From Thermoplasmatota archaeon (GTDB taxonomy: Archaea; Thermoplasmatota; Thermoplasmata; Methanomassiliicoccales; Methanomassiliicoccaceae), in contig JAKIXL010000015.1 in assembly GCA_022709105.1 (NCBI GenBank), positions 10,366 through 18,521 on the forward strand: a stretch of DNA of 8,156 bases, written 5' to 3'. Below, piece by piece: positions 1 through 6,029 of the stretch (within the stretch, counting starts at the first letter, position 1; each line of letters starts with the position of its first letter). Made by a program: the position numbers and the translations under genes. The notes beneath the pieces are model-generated. The model searched no databases and was not told the origin of the DNA. It was given only the letters and a program-made list of their open reading frames with translations.

Positions 1-147
1 AGCGATGCCCAGATATTCGGCGGCAAGGGCCGCCTGCCGGTCCTTCTCTGCGGTCTCGACTTGAAGCTGCTCCAGCAACGCTGCCAGCCGCTCCTCGGGG
101 CCTTCCGCCTCTTCGTTGTTCTGCCCAGACCCTTCTGACCTCTCCAT
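1..147 (-). CDS. Acidic coiled-coil protein, N-terminal part only; possible GrpE nucleotide exchange factor
   Basis: An open frame begins with ATG at 145-147 and runs off the left edge after 49 codons. A GGTGGA ribosome-binding site (plus-strand 151-156) lies 3 nt before the ATG, and a TATA-like box and the thermosome terminator lie further upstream, so the start is well supported. The visible peptide opens with a disordered acidic stretch (MERSEGSGQNNEEAEGPEER) and then becomes a heptad-like helix rich in Leu, Ala, Glu and Gln (LAALLEQLQVETAEKDRQ, then AALAAEYLGIA). An acidic tail followed by a long helix is how GrpE proteins begin, and archaeal GrpE has a Tyr-Leu-containing segment just before its conserved region. 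Its position beside a chaperonin fits that idea. The conserved GrpE domain is outside the window, so any coiled-coil protein remains possible. Presence of a gene is likely; identity is a guess. Confidence 0.6.
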   Translation of the reverse strand, partial: MERSEGSGQNNEEAEGPEERLAALLEQLQVETAEKDRQAALAAEYLGIA

Positions 148-185
148 ATCTCCACCGCCGTGCGGTCCGTCATTGTGATTATGAG

Positions 186-196
186 AAATATTAAGA
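186..196 (-). promoter_or_regulatory. TATA-like box for the gene starting at 147
   Basis: On the minus strand this reads CTTAATATTTC, an AT-rich block in a GC-rich setting. A start about 25 nt downstream would fall near 165, leaving a leader of roughly 18 nt that contains the GGTGGA ribosome-binding site. This suggests the downstream gene can be transcribed independently of the thermosome gene. Inferred from position and composition only. Confidence 0.4.
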
Positions 197-206
197 GGTT
201 TGGAAA

Positions 207-221
207 GGGGCGTCTCGCCCC
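207..221 (-). terminator. Hairpin terminator after the thermosome gene
   Basis: GGGGCG and CGCCCC form a perfect 6-bp stem around a TCT loop on the plus strand. On the minus strand the stem ends in CCCC followed by TTT, 8 nt past the thermosome stop codon at 230-232. A GC-rich stem followed by a short T run directly after a gene fits a transcription terminator or an mRNA 3' end stabiliser, though the T run is short. Confidence 0.45.
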
Positions 222-229
222 GGTTGGTC

Positions 230-1864
230 TCAGTCAGTGTCGTCTCCCATGTCAGGAGCTCCGCCGGGGCCGCCCGCGCCGGGGCTCATGCCCTTAGCTG
301 CTATGACGTCGTCGATCCTCAGAATGAGGACGGCAGCGTCGGTGGCGGAGTTGATGGCCTGGCGGCTAACCCGGATGGGCTCGATGACCTTCTGGTCCAT
401 CATGTCCACGATCTTCCCGGTGTAGACGTTCAGACCTGCGTGGACCTTGCCCCCCTTGTGGGCCTTCCTCAGGTTGATGAGGATGTCGATGGGGTCCAGA
501 CCGGCGTTCTCCGCTAGAGCGGTGGGGATAACCTCTAGTGCGCTGGCATAGGCATCGATGGCGATCTGCTCGCGGCCGCCGACAGATGCGGCGTACTCCC
601 TGAGCTTCATGGCCAGCTCGATTGCGGTGCTTCCCCCTCCAGTGACTATCTTGCCATCCTCGATGGCGACGGCAACGACGCTCATGGCGTCGTCCAGGGA
701 GCGCTCGACCTCGTCGATAACGTGCTCGGTGCCGCCCCTGAGGAGCAGGGAAACGGCCTTGGGGTTCTTGCAGCCAGTGACGAAGGTCATCTCTTCCTCT
801 CCAAGCTGACGGACCTCGATAAGAGCGGCGGCGCCTAGCTCGTCGGAGGAAAGCTCCTCGATCTTGGTGACCACGGTCGCTCCGGTGGCCTTGGCCAGCT
901 TCTCCATGTCCGACTTCTTCACCCGCCTGACGGCAAAGATCTTCTCCTTGGCCAGGAAGTGCTGGGCGAGGTCATCGATGCCTTTCTGGCAGAAGACCGC
1001 GTTGGCGCCGGAGGCCTTGATGGTGGCCACCATCTTGCGCAGCATGTTCTCCTCCTCGTCGAGGAAGGCCTGCATCTGGGTGGGGTCGGTGATCTCGATC
1101 TTGGCGTCGATCTCGGTCTTCTGGACCTCGATCGCGGTGTCCAGCAGGGCGAGCTTTGCCTTCTCGATCTTCTTGGGCATGGCAGGATGGACCGGCTCCT
1201 TGTCGACGATGATGCCCTGTATGAACTGGGTGTCGTCCATGGACCCGCCGGTCTTCTTAACGACCTGGATGTTGTCCATGTCCACGCTCCACTTCTTGTT
1301 GTTCTGCTCGGCGACAGCGCTGACGGCCTTCACCGACAGATCGGCAAGGGACTCGCGGGAAGCGCTCACGGACTTGGAGATCATCGAGGTCTCGGCAATG
1401 AGCTTGAGGGTCTTCTTGTCCTTTACGTCCACGTCTATGGCCAGGCCGTCCAAGACCTCCTGTGCCTTGGTGGCGGCAAGCCGGTAACCGCCGGCGATGA
1501 TGGTGGGGTGGATGTTGGAATCGATCAGGTCCACTGCCTTCTTGAGCAGTTCTCCAGACAAGATAACGGCGCTGGTCGTACCGTCCCCGGCCTCCTCGTC
1601 CTGGGTCTTGGCGACCTCCACGAGCATCTTGGCCGCAGGGTGGTCCACGTCGATCTCCTTGAGGATGGTCACACCATCGTTGGTTATGACCACGTCACCC
1701 ATGCTGTCAACGAGCATCTTGTCCATCCCGCGGGGACCAAGCGTGCTCCGGACCGCGTCGGCGATCGCTCTGGCGGCCGTTATGTTGTTATACTGGGCAT
1801 CCTTTCCCCGGTCTCTCTTGGTACCTTCCTTGAGGATGAGTATAGGCGTGTTTCCCATTCCCAT
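230..1864 (-). CDS. thsA: Thermosome subunit (group II chaperonin, Hsp60/TCP-1 family)
   Basis: This encodes a 544-residue subunit of the double-ring cytosolic chaperonin that folds proteins by ATP-driven closure of a built-in lid. The nucleotide-binding LGPRGMDKM (residues 42-50), NDG (62-64) and the GDGTT loop with the catalytic Asp (93-97) are intact. The apical domain with helical protrusion lies in the middle, and a [17 protein letters not shown] segment and a LDPID motif mark the return to the equatorial domain. The C-terminus is Gly-rich but ends PDMGDDTD instead of the long GGM repeats of many homologues. I chose the ATG at 1862-1864 because GGAGGT (1872-1877) lies 7 nt before it. An upstream TTG at 1879 would overlap that site, and family members begin close to the [10 protein letters not shown] segment. 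It has its own promoter and terminator, so it is probably monocistronic. Which paralogue (alpha or beta) it is cannot be decided here. Confidence 0.97.
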   Translation of the reverse strand: MGMGNTPILILKEGTKRDRGKDAQYNNITAARAIADAVRSTLGPRGMDKMLVDSMGDVVITNDGVTILKEIDVDHPAAKMLVEVAKTQDEEAGDGTTSAVILSGELLKKAVDLIDSNIHPTIIAGGYRLAATKAQEVLDGLAIDVDVKDKKTLKLIAETSMISKSVSASRESLADLSVKAVSAVAEQNNKKWSVDMDNIQVVKKTGGSMDDTQFIQGIIVDKEPVHPAMPKKIEKAKLALLDTAIEVQKTEIDAKIEITDPTQMQAFLDEEENMLRKMVATIKASGANAVFCQKGIDDLAQHFLAKEKIFAVRRVKKSDMEKLAKATGATVVTKIEELSSDELGAAALIEVRQLGEEEMTFVTGCKNPKAVSLLLRGGTEHVIDEVERSLDDAMSVVAVAIEDGKIVTGGGSTAIELAMKLREYAASVGGREQIAIDAYASALEVIPTALAENAGLDPIDILINLRKAHKGGKVHAGLNVYTGKIVDMMDQKVIEPIRVSRQAINSATDAAVLILRIDDVIAAKGMSPGAGGPGGAPDMGDDTD

Positions 1865-1871
1865 GATTTTT

Positions 1872-1877
1872 ACCTCC
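1872..1877 (-). promoter_or_regulatory. Ribosome-binding site that fixes the thermosome start
   Basis: The minus strand reads GGAGGT, 7 nt before the ATG at 1864. This strong Shine-Dalgarno match favours that ATG over the in-frame TTG at 1879, whose first codons would be the ribosome-binding site itself. Confidence 0.8.
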
Positions 1878-1898
1878 AATGATCTTTCATACTCACGA

Positions 1899-1913
1899 AG
1901 CTATGTTCTAGCT
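1899..1913 (-). promoter_or_regulatory. Inverted repeat, candidate heat-shock operator of the thermosome gene
   Basis: AGCTA-TGTTC-TAGCT is a perfect 5-bp inverted repeat with a 5-nt spacer. It begins about 27 nt downstream of the TATA box (1940-1950), so it should lie at roughly +5 to +20 of the transcript. A repressor bound there would block initiation. The heat-shock regulator HSR1 of Archaeoglobus is described as binding a palindrome of the same 5-N5-5 layout, though with different half-sites. Function is inferred from geometry. Confidence 0.4.
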
Positions 1914-1939
1914 AAGCCTGCGTTGAATGTTTGTTCTTC

Positions 1940-1950
1940 TATATAAAAAT
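1940..1950 (-). promoter_or_regulatory. TATA box of the thermosome gene
   Basis: On the minus strand this reads ATTTTTATATA, an excellent match to the archaeal TTTATATA consensus. The predicted start is near 1918, giving a leader of about 50 nt that carries the inverted repeat and GGAGGT. A purine-containing GAAA stretch lies upstream where a TFB-responsive element would be. Confidence 0.7.
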
Positions 1951-2094
1951 GCCGTGTTTCGAAAGTTCTTTGGGCCATTCCATGGAACGAAAAAGAGGCT
2001 GCCCTGGATGGTCTTGTGTCGCTTGACCTGCATGCCCTACGCGCCCCGAAGCGCGATTCCGGAGCGGTCTGGCGTACCGAATGGCCTTCTCCAT

Positions 2095-2177
2095 TTTGCC
2101 TTCCCTTTGGCGAACAGCGCCTCTAGGCCCTTGGCCGGCCGTGGGCTCGGAGGAGACCTGCGCGCGGGAAGGCAGGA
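2095..2177 (+). other. Structure-prone GC-rich segment in the thermosome/DUF2240 gap
   Basis: The gap from 1951 to 2233 has no gene I can support. Within it, GCCTTCCC (2099-2106) and GGGAAGGC (2166-2173) are perfect 8-bp complements. On a plus-strand RNA the stem extends outward by four more pairs, two of them U-G, giving 12 bp (2095-2106 with 2166-2177). Smaller hairpins lie inside: GGCG-AACAG-CGCC at 2109-2121 and GGCC-CTT-GGCC at 2126-2136. The wobble pairs favour the plus strand. This could be a small RNA, a leader element for the downstream gene, or chance in GC-rich DNA. I do not recognise a known RNA family. Confidence 0.25.
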
Positions 2178-2233
2178 AAAACCAGAAATAGACCGTGAGG
2201 TTCTTGGACCGGCTGACGCATATAGGCAATAAT

Positions 2234-2701
2234 ATGGGAGAGCTGGAGACCTGCCTGGGAGTGCTCTTCAAACGGAAGGGCAAGAGCGTTATGACGGAGA
2301 CGGAGTTCATACTGACCGTTTCTTTCGATTACCGCTGGTTCACTCCCAAGGAGGCGCAGGCGTTGCTCGATGTGTCCGTGAAGAGAGGGCTCCTCCAACG
2401 GACCGAGGAATATCTCAGGCCGAGCTTCGATGTCAAGGATGTGGATGCGCCCCTCTCCTTTCGGCCGAGCAAGGATGTGCTTACCGGGGCCGGGGAGGAG
2501 ATGTCATTGTTCGCCCAGCTCATCCAGTTGATCTCCGAGAAAGGGAAGCTGAAGAAAAGGGACGCGGTGGCCCGGGTCAATCGGACCCAGGAACGCCTGG
2601 GGGTTGATGTTGAGGTCGCCGCGGTGCTTGTGGCCAGGGACGTGGGGATCGATGTCGGACCATACCTGGAGACGGTCCGTCAGGAGATCCTGTCCCGCTG
2701 A
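2234..2701 (+). CDS. DUF2240 family protein (archaeal, function unknown)
   Basis: The product has 155 residues and resembles the archaeal DUF2240 family. It has a short N-terminal helix with LFKRKGKS, then a TETEFILTVSFDYRWFTPKE block followed by ALLDVSVKRGLL, which together look like a winged-helix fold. The central part is DVKDVDAPLSFRPSKDVL, and the C-terminal helical region is VNRTQERLGVDVEVAAVLVA. There is no signal peptide or membrane segment. I chose the ATG at 2234 because the family usually begins about 20 residues before the EF...DxxWF block. A GTG at 2195 would add 13 residues, and no convincing Shine-Dalgarno site supports either start. It runs tail to tail with MBF1, with only 3 nt between stop codons. 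No molecular role is established for the family; the wHTH-like N-terminus suggests nucleic-acid binding, which is inference. Confidence 0.82.
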   Translation: MGELETCLGVLFKRKGKSVMTETEFILTVSFDYRWFTPKEAQALLDVSVKRGLLQRTEEYLRPSFDVKDVDAPLSFRPSKDVLTGAGEEMSLFAQLIQLISEKGKLKKRDAVARVNRTQERLGVDVEVAAVLVARDVGIDVGPYLETVRQEILSR

Positions 2702-2704
2702 GGC

Positions 2705-3208
2705 TCACTTCTTCTTGATCATATCTCCAAGGGTAAGCGCTTTACCCTGGGACCTTCCGCCTTCTGGCTTTACCACAGACACTTTCTCCGTCAACTTGAT
2801 CCCAAGCTCGTGCTCGAGCTTCTTGAGCAAGGTATCGTCCGGACGTATGGAACCGTTCTCCAACTTGGCGATGACGCTGGCCCTTTCGTTCAGCTTCGCC
2901 GCCAGGTCCTCTTGCTTCCAATCTCTGGCCATCCGCGCCTCTCGAATGAGCCGGGGGTACTCAGGAACCAGGTCGGTCGTGTCCTCGTCTGCATAGATTG
3001 AGCGTGTCCTCATCCTCCGCTCACGGGCCTCCAGCCTCTCGGCCACCACAGTTCTGGACGGAGCGGCTACGGTCCCCTTCTTTGCCCCGCCCTTGCCTTC
3101 GCTGCTCTCCCCGAACCGGGAGCATTCCTTGCACACCTTGAGGGTGGTCCCCTCAACCGAGATCGTCTTGATGATATCTGATTGCTTACCGCACATCTCG
3201 CATAACAT
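2705..3208 (-). CDS. mbf1: Archaeal multiprotein bridging factor 1 (MBF1), zinc ribbon plus HTH
   Basis: The 167-residue protein has the two-part design of archaeal MBF1. The N-terminal zinc ribbon has Cys3, Cys6, Cys26 and Cys29 (CEMCGK ... CKEC), followed by a basic flexible linker (about 35-75). A Cro/C1-type helix-turn-helix spans about 86-139, including ARMARDWKQEDLAAKLNERA and IAKLENGSIRPDD, and there is a Lys-rich tail ending GDMIKKK. The eukaryotic homologue bridges activators and TBP. Archaeal MBF1 does not clearly do this and has been linked to ribosomes and stress adaptation. I chose the ATG at 3206-3208 because family members begin two or three residues before the first Cys; a GTG at 3223 would add five residues. 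No strong Shine-Dalgarno site is visible, so the transcript may have a short leader or none. Confidence 0.93.
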   Translation of the reverse strand: MLCEMCGKQSDIIKTISVEGTTLKVCKECSRFGESSEGKGGAKKGTVAAPSRTVVAERLEARERRMRTRSIYADEDTTDLVPEYPRLIREARMARDWKQEDLAAKLNERASVIAKLENGSIRPDDTLLKKLEHELGIKLTEKVSVVKPEGGRSQGKALTLGDMIKKK

Positions 3209-3344
3209 CGCAGTTCGGTTCACTATCTGTGAACACCGATTTACCTCTTTTGATGGGGAGCAAGGTCGAACAGGAAAGGTATCTCGAAAGCCTGATCGTG
3301 AAAATCCATGCGGCCTGAGGGACCTGTGGCCCGTGTAGCCCGAT

Positions 3345-3358
3345 TATCTAGTTAGATA
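3345..3358. promoter_or_regulatory. Palindrome upstream of the PAN TATA box
   Basis: TATCTA-GT-TAGATA is a perfect 6-2-6 inverted repeat. It ends 18 nt before the AT-rich TATA block at 3377-3386, a place where archaeal activators or repressors often bind. The divergent MBF1 gene starts 137 nt away, so PAN is the likelier target. No protein can be assigned. Confidence 0.35.
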
Positions 3359-3376
3359 CTGGAAAACAAAGAATAA

Positions 3377-3386
3377 TAATATAAAT
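3377..3386 (+). promoter_or_regulatory. TATA box for the PAN leader transcript
   Basis: TAATATAAAT stands out in an A-rich block (3361-3387). A start about 25 nt downstream falls near 3407, just before the first of three consecutive hairpins. If used for PAN, it gives a leader of about 130 nt, which is long for an archaeon. Confidence 0.55.
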
Positions 3387-3406
3387 CAGGAGGGTTACTA
3401 TATTAC

Positions 3407-3490
3407 CTCGGGCGGCAGGGATGGCGCTACCTGTCTGGTGAGAGCGGGATTGCACCAGCTCGTCTGGCCACCTCATGTGGCAGGCGAAAC
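3407..3490 (+). ncRNA. Candidate structured leader or small RNA upstream of PAN
   Basis: Three hairpins follow each other closely. First, GGCAGG (3414-3419) pairs with CCTGTC (3430-3435), with one G-U pair. Second, CTGGTG (3435-3440) pairs perfectly with CACCAG (3453-3458) around a 12-nt loop. Third, GCCAC (3467-3471) pairs perfectly with GTGGC (3477-3481) around CTCAT. An alternative pairing joins GAGC (3442-3445) to GCTC (3458-3461), and the third stem can compete with the first, since GGCAGG recurs at 3479-3484. The segment is GC-rich, follows a strong TATA box, and is followed by AT-rich DNA, as expected of a discrete RNA. It lacks a tRNA T-loop and clear C/D boxes. I looked for a fluoride-type aptamer and an H/ACA design and could not make either fit. 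Confidence 0.3.
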
Positions 3491-3540
3491 AGTCATATAG
3501 CTCAGCACTTAATGTAAGCGATGCCGAGGTGGAAAGATGA
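3475..3540 (+). CDS. Possible 21-codon upstream ORF overlapping the PAN start
   Basis: An ATG at 3475-3477 opens a 21-codon frame (begins [10 protein letters not shown], ends DAEVER) whose TGA at 3538-3540 overlaps the PAN ATG as ATGA. That overlap is the classic layout for translational coupling. The PAN ribosome-binding site (GAGGTGG) lies inside its last codons. The start lies in the loop of the third leader hairpin and has no good Shine-Dalgarno site. It may be a real leader peptide or a chance frame; a second TATA-like site at 3494-3501 would exclude it from the shorter transcript. Confidence 0.25.
   Translation: MWQAKQSYSSALNVSDAEVER
3494..3501 (+). promoter_or_regulatory. Possible proximal TATA-like site of PAN
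   Basis: CATATAGC is a weaker match than the distal box. A start about 25 nt downstream falls near 3524, giving a leader of about 12 nt that still includes the GAGGTGG ribosome-binding site. Two alternative promoters are therefore possible. Confidence 0.3.
3526..3532 (+). promoter_or_regulatory. Ribosome-binding site of PAN
   Basis: GAGGTGG lies 4 nt before the ATG at 3537 and supports this start codon, which also gives the expected N-terminal coiled coil. Confidence 0.65.
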
Positions 3541-4745
3541 AGGAACCCCAGCTGGAAGAGCTAATGGCCGAGATGCGGGATAAGATCGAGGTCCTGGAAA
3601 GGCGCAACGGCGAGCTCTTGGAGGAGATTCGCAGGGTCGAAGGGGAAAAGCGCTATGTCGAGAGCGAGCTCTTCCGCCTTCAAAAGGAGCTAAAGAGAAT
3701 GCGGGCGGAGATGGAGCGGCTAAAGTCCCCGCCTCTGATCATCGGCTCCATTAAGGACGTCCTTGCGGACGGGAGGGTCATCGTGAAAAGCTCCACTGGT
3801 CCCGATTTCATCGTATCCACCTCTGAATATGTCCCCATGGAGGATCTCCTGGTCGGGGCGAGGGTTGCTCTCAACAAGCAGACCCTCGCAGTAATGGGCG
3901 TGCTGCCCCCATCGCTCGATCCGATCGTTGTCGGTGCGGAGATCATCGACAAGCCTGAGATATCCTATGAGCAGATCGGAGGGCTGGAGGAGCAGATCCT
4001 GGAGGTCCGGGAGGCCGTTGAGGATCCTCTGCTGCGCCCGGAGCTTTATAAGAAGGTCGGCATCGAGCCGCCCAAGGGCGTTCTTCTGGTCGGCCCACCC
4101 GGGACCGGCAAGACGCTTCTGGCAAAGGCCGTCGCCCACCAGACCAACGCTACCTTCATCAGGTTCGTCGGCTCGGAACTGGTGCAGAAGTACATAGGCG
4201 AGGGTGCCCGGTTGGTCCGTGAGCTGTTCGAGCTGGCCAAGGAGAAGGCGCCCAGCATAGTGTTCATAGACGAGCTTGACTCCATAGGGGCGAAGCGTCT
4301 GGAGGTCGCCACCTCAGGGGACCGCGAGGTCCAGAGGACCCTCATGCAGCTCCTGTCAGAGCTTGATGGCTTCAACCCCATCGGGGAGGTCAAGATCATC
4401 GGCGCAACTAACCGCCCGGATATACTGGATGAGGCGCTCCTGCGCCCCGGTCGTTTCGACCGGATAATCGAGGTCCCCATCCCTGGCTATGAGGGCAGGC
4501 TGGAGATCTTCAAGATCCATACTAAGAGGATGGCCATCGACGACGGCATCGCCTTGACCGACCTTGCCATGAAGGCCGAGGGGGCCACCGGCGCGGACAT
4601 AAAGGCCATCTGCACCGAGGCCGGTATGTTCGCCATTCGGGACAACCGTGACCATGTCAGCATGGCCGACTTCGAGCGGGCGATCATCAAGGTGCTGGAC
4701 AATGAGGCGACGAAGATCGTCGAGACCGGCGCCATGTTCGCCTGA
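3537..4745 (+). CDS. pan: Proteasome-activating nucleotidase (PAN), AAA+ unfoldase of the 20S proteasome
   Basis: The 402-residue hexamer subunit unfolds proteins and feeds them into the 20S proteasome using ATP. A coiled coil fills residues 4-64, followed by Pro65-Pro66, where PAN has its conserved cis-proline, and an OB domain (about 68-130). The AAA+ domain has Walker A GPPGTGKT (186-193), the pore-loop pair Phe210-Val211 before [12 protein letters not shown], Walker B IVFIDE (241-246), the ISS motif LLSELDGF (272-279), and the second region of homology [20 protein letters not shown] (290-309) with its arginine fingers. The small domain follows (about 325-395). All catalytic residues are present and the length is typical. 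The C-terminus is Met-Phe-Ala, where docking into the 20S ring normally uses hydrophobic-Tyr-any, so Phe replaces the usual Tyr. No proteasome subunit gene is in the window. Confidence 0.97.
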   Translation: MKEPQLEELMAEMRDKIEVLERRNGELLEEIRRVEGEKRYVESELFRLQKELKRMRAEMERLKSPPLIIGSIKDVLADGRVIVKSSTGPDFIVSTSEYVPMEDLLVGARVALNKQTLAVMGVLPPSLDPIVVGAEIIDKPEISYEQIGGLEEQILEVREAVEDPLLRPELYKKVGIEPPKGVLLVGPPGTGKTLLAKAVAHQTNATFIRFVGSELVQKYIGEGARLVRELFELAKEKAPSIVFIDELDSIGAKRLEVATSGDREVQRTLMQLLSELDGFNPIGEVKIIGATNRPDILDEALLRPGRFDRIIEVPIPGYEGRLEIFKIHTKRMAIDDGIALTDLAMKAEGATGADIKAICTEAGMFAIRDNRDHVSMADFERAIIKVLDNEATKIVETGAMFA

Positions 4746-4760
4746 AACCATTTCACAACC

Positions 4761-4782
4761 TCTTTCCTCTCTTTTCATTTCC
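4761..4782 (+). terminator. Pyrimidine-rich terminator after PAN
   Basis: A T/C-rich run (TCTTTCCTCTCTTTTCATTT and following) begins 15 nt after the PAN stop codon. Archaeal RNA polymerase terminates at such U-rich tracts without needing a hairpin, and none is obvious here. Confidence 0.5.
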
Positions 4783-4810
4783 ACCGTTCTAGCACGCAAT
4801 AATCAATCTT

Positions 4811-4860
4811 TGAAATTCATGACTAACGTGTTATATAACCTTCGATGGGTGCGAATTTCA
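4811..4860 (+). promoter_or_regulatory. Promoter of the winged-helix gene with symmetric flanking inverted repeat
   Basis: The TATA box is the 10-bp palindrome GTTATATAAC (4830-4839), and a start about 25 nt downstream falls at about 4860, next to the ATG at 4862, so the transcript is probably leaderless. TGAAATTC (4811-4818) and GAATTTCA (4853-4860) are perfect 8-bp inverted repeats 34 nt apart. Their midpoint (4835.5) lies within 1 nt of the TATA centre. One arm sits upstream of the TATA box and the other covers the start site. A dimeric or tetrameric regulator, perhaps the encoded protein itself, could bind both arms and shut the promoter. Confidence 0.5.
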
Positions 4861-4861
4861 G

Positions 4862-5197
4862 ATGAACTACTTGATGGCTCAAAAGATCTTTGTGGACGAG
4901 CGTTCGACCAAGATCCTTATGGCCGCGCTTTATCGTCCCCGGACCGCTCTAGACATCGGCAAGGTCACGGGCATCCCGGTCGCCAAGCTGTTCTCCCGTC
5001 TCAAGGTCCTCGAGAAGAAAGGACTGATCAAGAAGGTCTCCATTGCCTATGCCATAGACGGCAGGCAGATGCCTCTCTACCAATCCATGCTCTTCGACGC
5101 GTTCGTGTTCATGGAGAACGGCAGGCTAAAGGCCACCTTCCAGCTCGAGAGCTGCCGGCAGAAGGACTATACTGTGGACACCGAGGCCCTACTCTAG
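4862..5197 (+). CDS. Small winged-helix (ArsR-like) transcriptional regulator
   Basis: The 111-residue protein has a winged helix-turn-helix over about residues 10-70. STKILMAALYRPRTALDIGK supplies helices 1 and 2, then TGIPVAKLFSRLKVLEKKGL supplies the recognition helix and the start of the wing. The C-terminal part (YQSMLFDAFVFMENGRLKA, then FQLE) looks like beta strands and may form a dimer or ligand interface. There are few cysteines (only one near the end), so a classical ArsR metal site is not evident. There is no membrane segment. The ATG lies at the predicted transcription start, which fits leaderless expression. Its stop region overlaps the convergent GPN-loop GTPase gene by 9 bp. 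The target is unknown; the symmetric repeat in its own promoter makes self-regulation a reasonable guess. Confidence 0.8.
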   Translation: MNYLMAQKIFVDERSTKILMAALYRPRTALDIGKVTGIPVAKLFSRLKVLEKKGLIKKVSIAYAIDGRQMPLYQSMLFDAFVFMENGRLKATFQLESCRQKDYTVDTEALL

Positions 5198-5965
5198 CGA
5201 AGGCCTCGACCCGGCGTCCTCGCCGCCCTCGAAGTACTGCTGAACGGCATTGTAGATGTCCTCCATGCCGGTGCCCTCCATGGCCGATACCGGCGTCAGC
5301 TCACGGTACATCCCCACGCTCTCCATGGCCTTCAGGTACTCGATGCTGATGACCGCCTGAGAGCTCATGTCCGGGCCAGTGAGGGCGTTGTACAGAGAGT
5401 AGGAGTCCCTGGACCAGCCGAGTATGTCCTCCATCTCTTCCTCTTTCAGCAGATCGGACTTGCTCAGAACGTTCAGGATGGGGAGCGAGAATCGGAACTG
5501 GGTGATCCCGCACAGCATAAGGTCGGAAACGAACCCGTTGGGGGTCTTGGCGAGCGTCGGATCGGATAGGAACACTAGGAACGAGTCGTCCGGCCCAAGC
5601 TCTTCGATGAGCGCAGTGGATGATTGGCGGAAGGTGAACAGCTCCATCTGACCAGGAGTGTCGATGAGACAGTAGTCGGTCTCCATCCTCTTGACCGCTG
5701 GCACCCACTCCCCGGCGTTGACCGCCATGAGGTCCGAGGCGACTATCTGTGCGCCGTTCGGCCCGAGCGAGTAGTCCCTCATGATCTCGTCCAAATGGAC
5801 CCAGTCGCGAATGTCCACGTCCGCCTGATAGGGAATGAAGTCCGCTCCCGGATCTAGGTTGACCACGATGCTGTTGATGCCGTTGCTGTCCAGCCATTCC
5901 TGGAAGGCCTGGACGAGTGAGCTTTTGCCGCTGCCGGCGGTCCCAATGAAGTATATGTAGCGCAT
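5189..5965 (-). CDS. GPN-loop GTPase (archaeal relative of Gpn1/XAB1)
   Basis: The 258-residue protein has the hallmarks of GPN-loop GTPases. G1 is GTAGSGKSS (8-16), LDPGADFIPYQADVDIRDW is the characteristic second segment (38-56), and the defining Gly-Pro-Asn is at 68-70 in SLGPNGAQ. G3 is DTPGQME (102-108), the G4 position reads SKSD (168-171) instead of the common NKxD, and the G5-like SAMEGTG is at 227-233. Eukaryotic homologues form dimers and help assemble RNA polymerase II; archaea have homodimeric versions whose cellular role is not settled. I chose the ATG at 5963-5965 because the G1 strand normally begins a few residues after the start, and AGGGA lies a few nt upstream. A TTG at 5986 would add seven residues. 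The acidic C-terminal tail overlaps the end of the convergent regulator gene. Confidence 0.93.
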   Translation of the reverse strand: MRYIYFIGTAGSGKSSLVQAFQEWLDSNGINSIVVNLDPGADFIPYQADVDIRDWVHLDEIMRDYSLGPNGAQIVASDLMAVNAGEWVPAVKRMETDYCLIDTPGQMELFTFRQSSTALIEELGPDDSFLVFLSDPTLAKTPNGFVSDLMLCGITQFRFSLPILNVLSKSDLLKEEEMEDILGWSRDSYSLYNALTGPDMSSQAVISIEYLKAMESVGMYRELTPVSAMEGTGMEDIYNAVQQYFEGGEDAGSRPSLE

Positions 5966-6029
5966 TTCGTTCCCTGTCCGCTCCAATCAGAGATGATGTA
6001 GCGAGGATAAAGGTTGCTAAGATGCTCAT

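Noticed and set aside
959..1882. Long open frame on the plus strand antisense to the thermosome gene
   Set aside because: It mirrors a strongly conserved gene; its sequence is repetitive Leu/Gly/Val/Asp/His typical of an antisense reading of GC-rich coding DNA.
1927..2310. Open frames on both strands in the thermosome/DUF2240 gap
   Set aside because: None has a ribosome-binding site or a protein-like pattern; the plus frame starts inside the thermosome promoter.
3411..3470. Fluoride-riboswitch-like or H/ACA-like fold in the PAN leader
   Set aside because: CAGG-GATGGCGCTA-CCTG recalls a fluoride aptamer hairpin, but the conserved pairing partner is missing and PAN is not a fluoride gene. An ACA lies at 3489-3491 but no lower stem precedes it.
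4648..5349. 233-codon plus-strand frame spanning the end of PAN and the regulator
   Set aside because: It crosses a terminator and a promoter and overlaps two well-supported genes out of frame; composition is Arg/Ser/Pro-rich.
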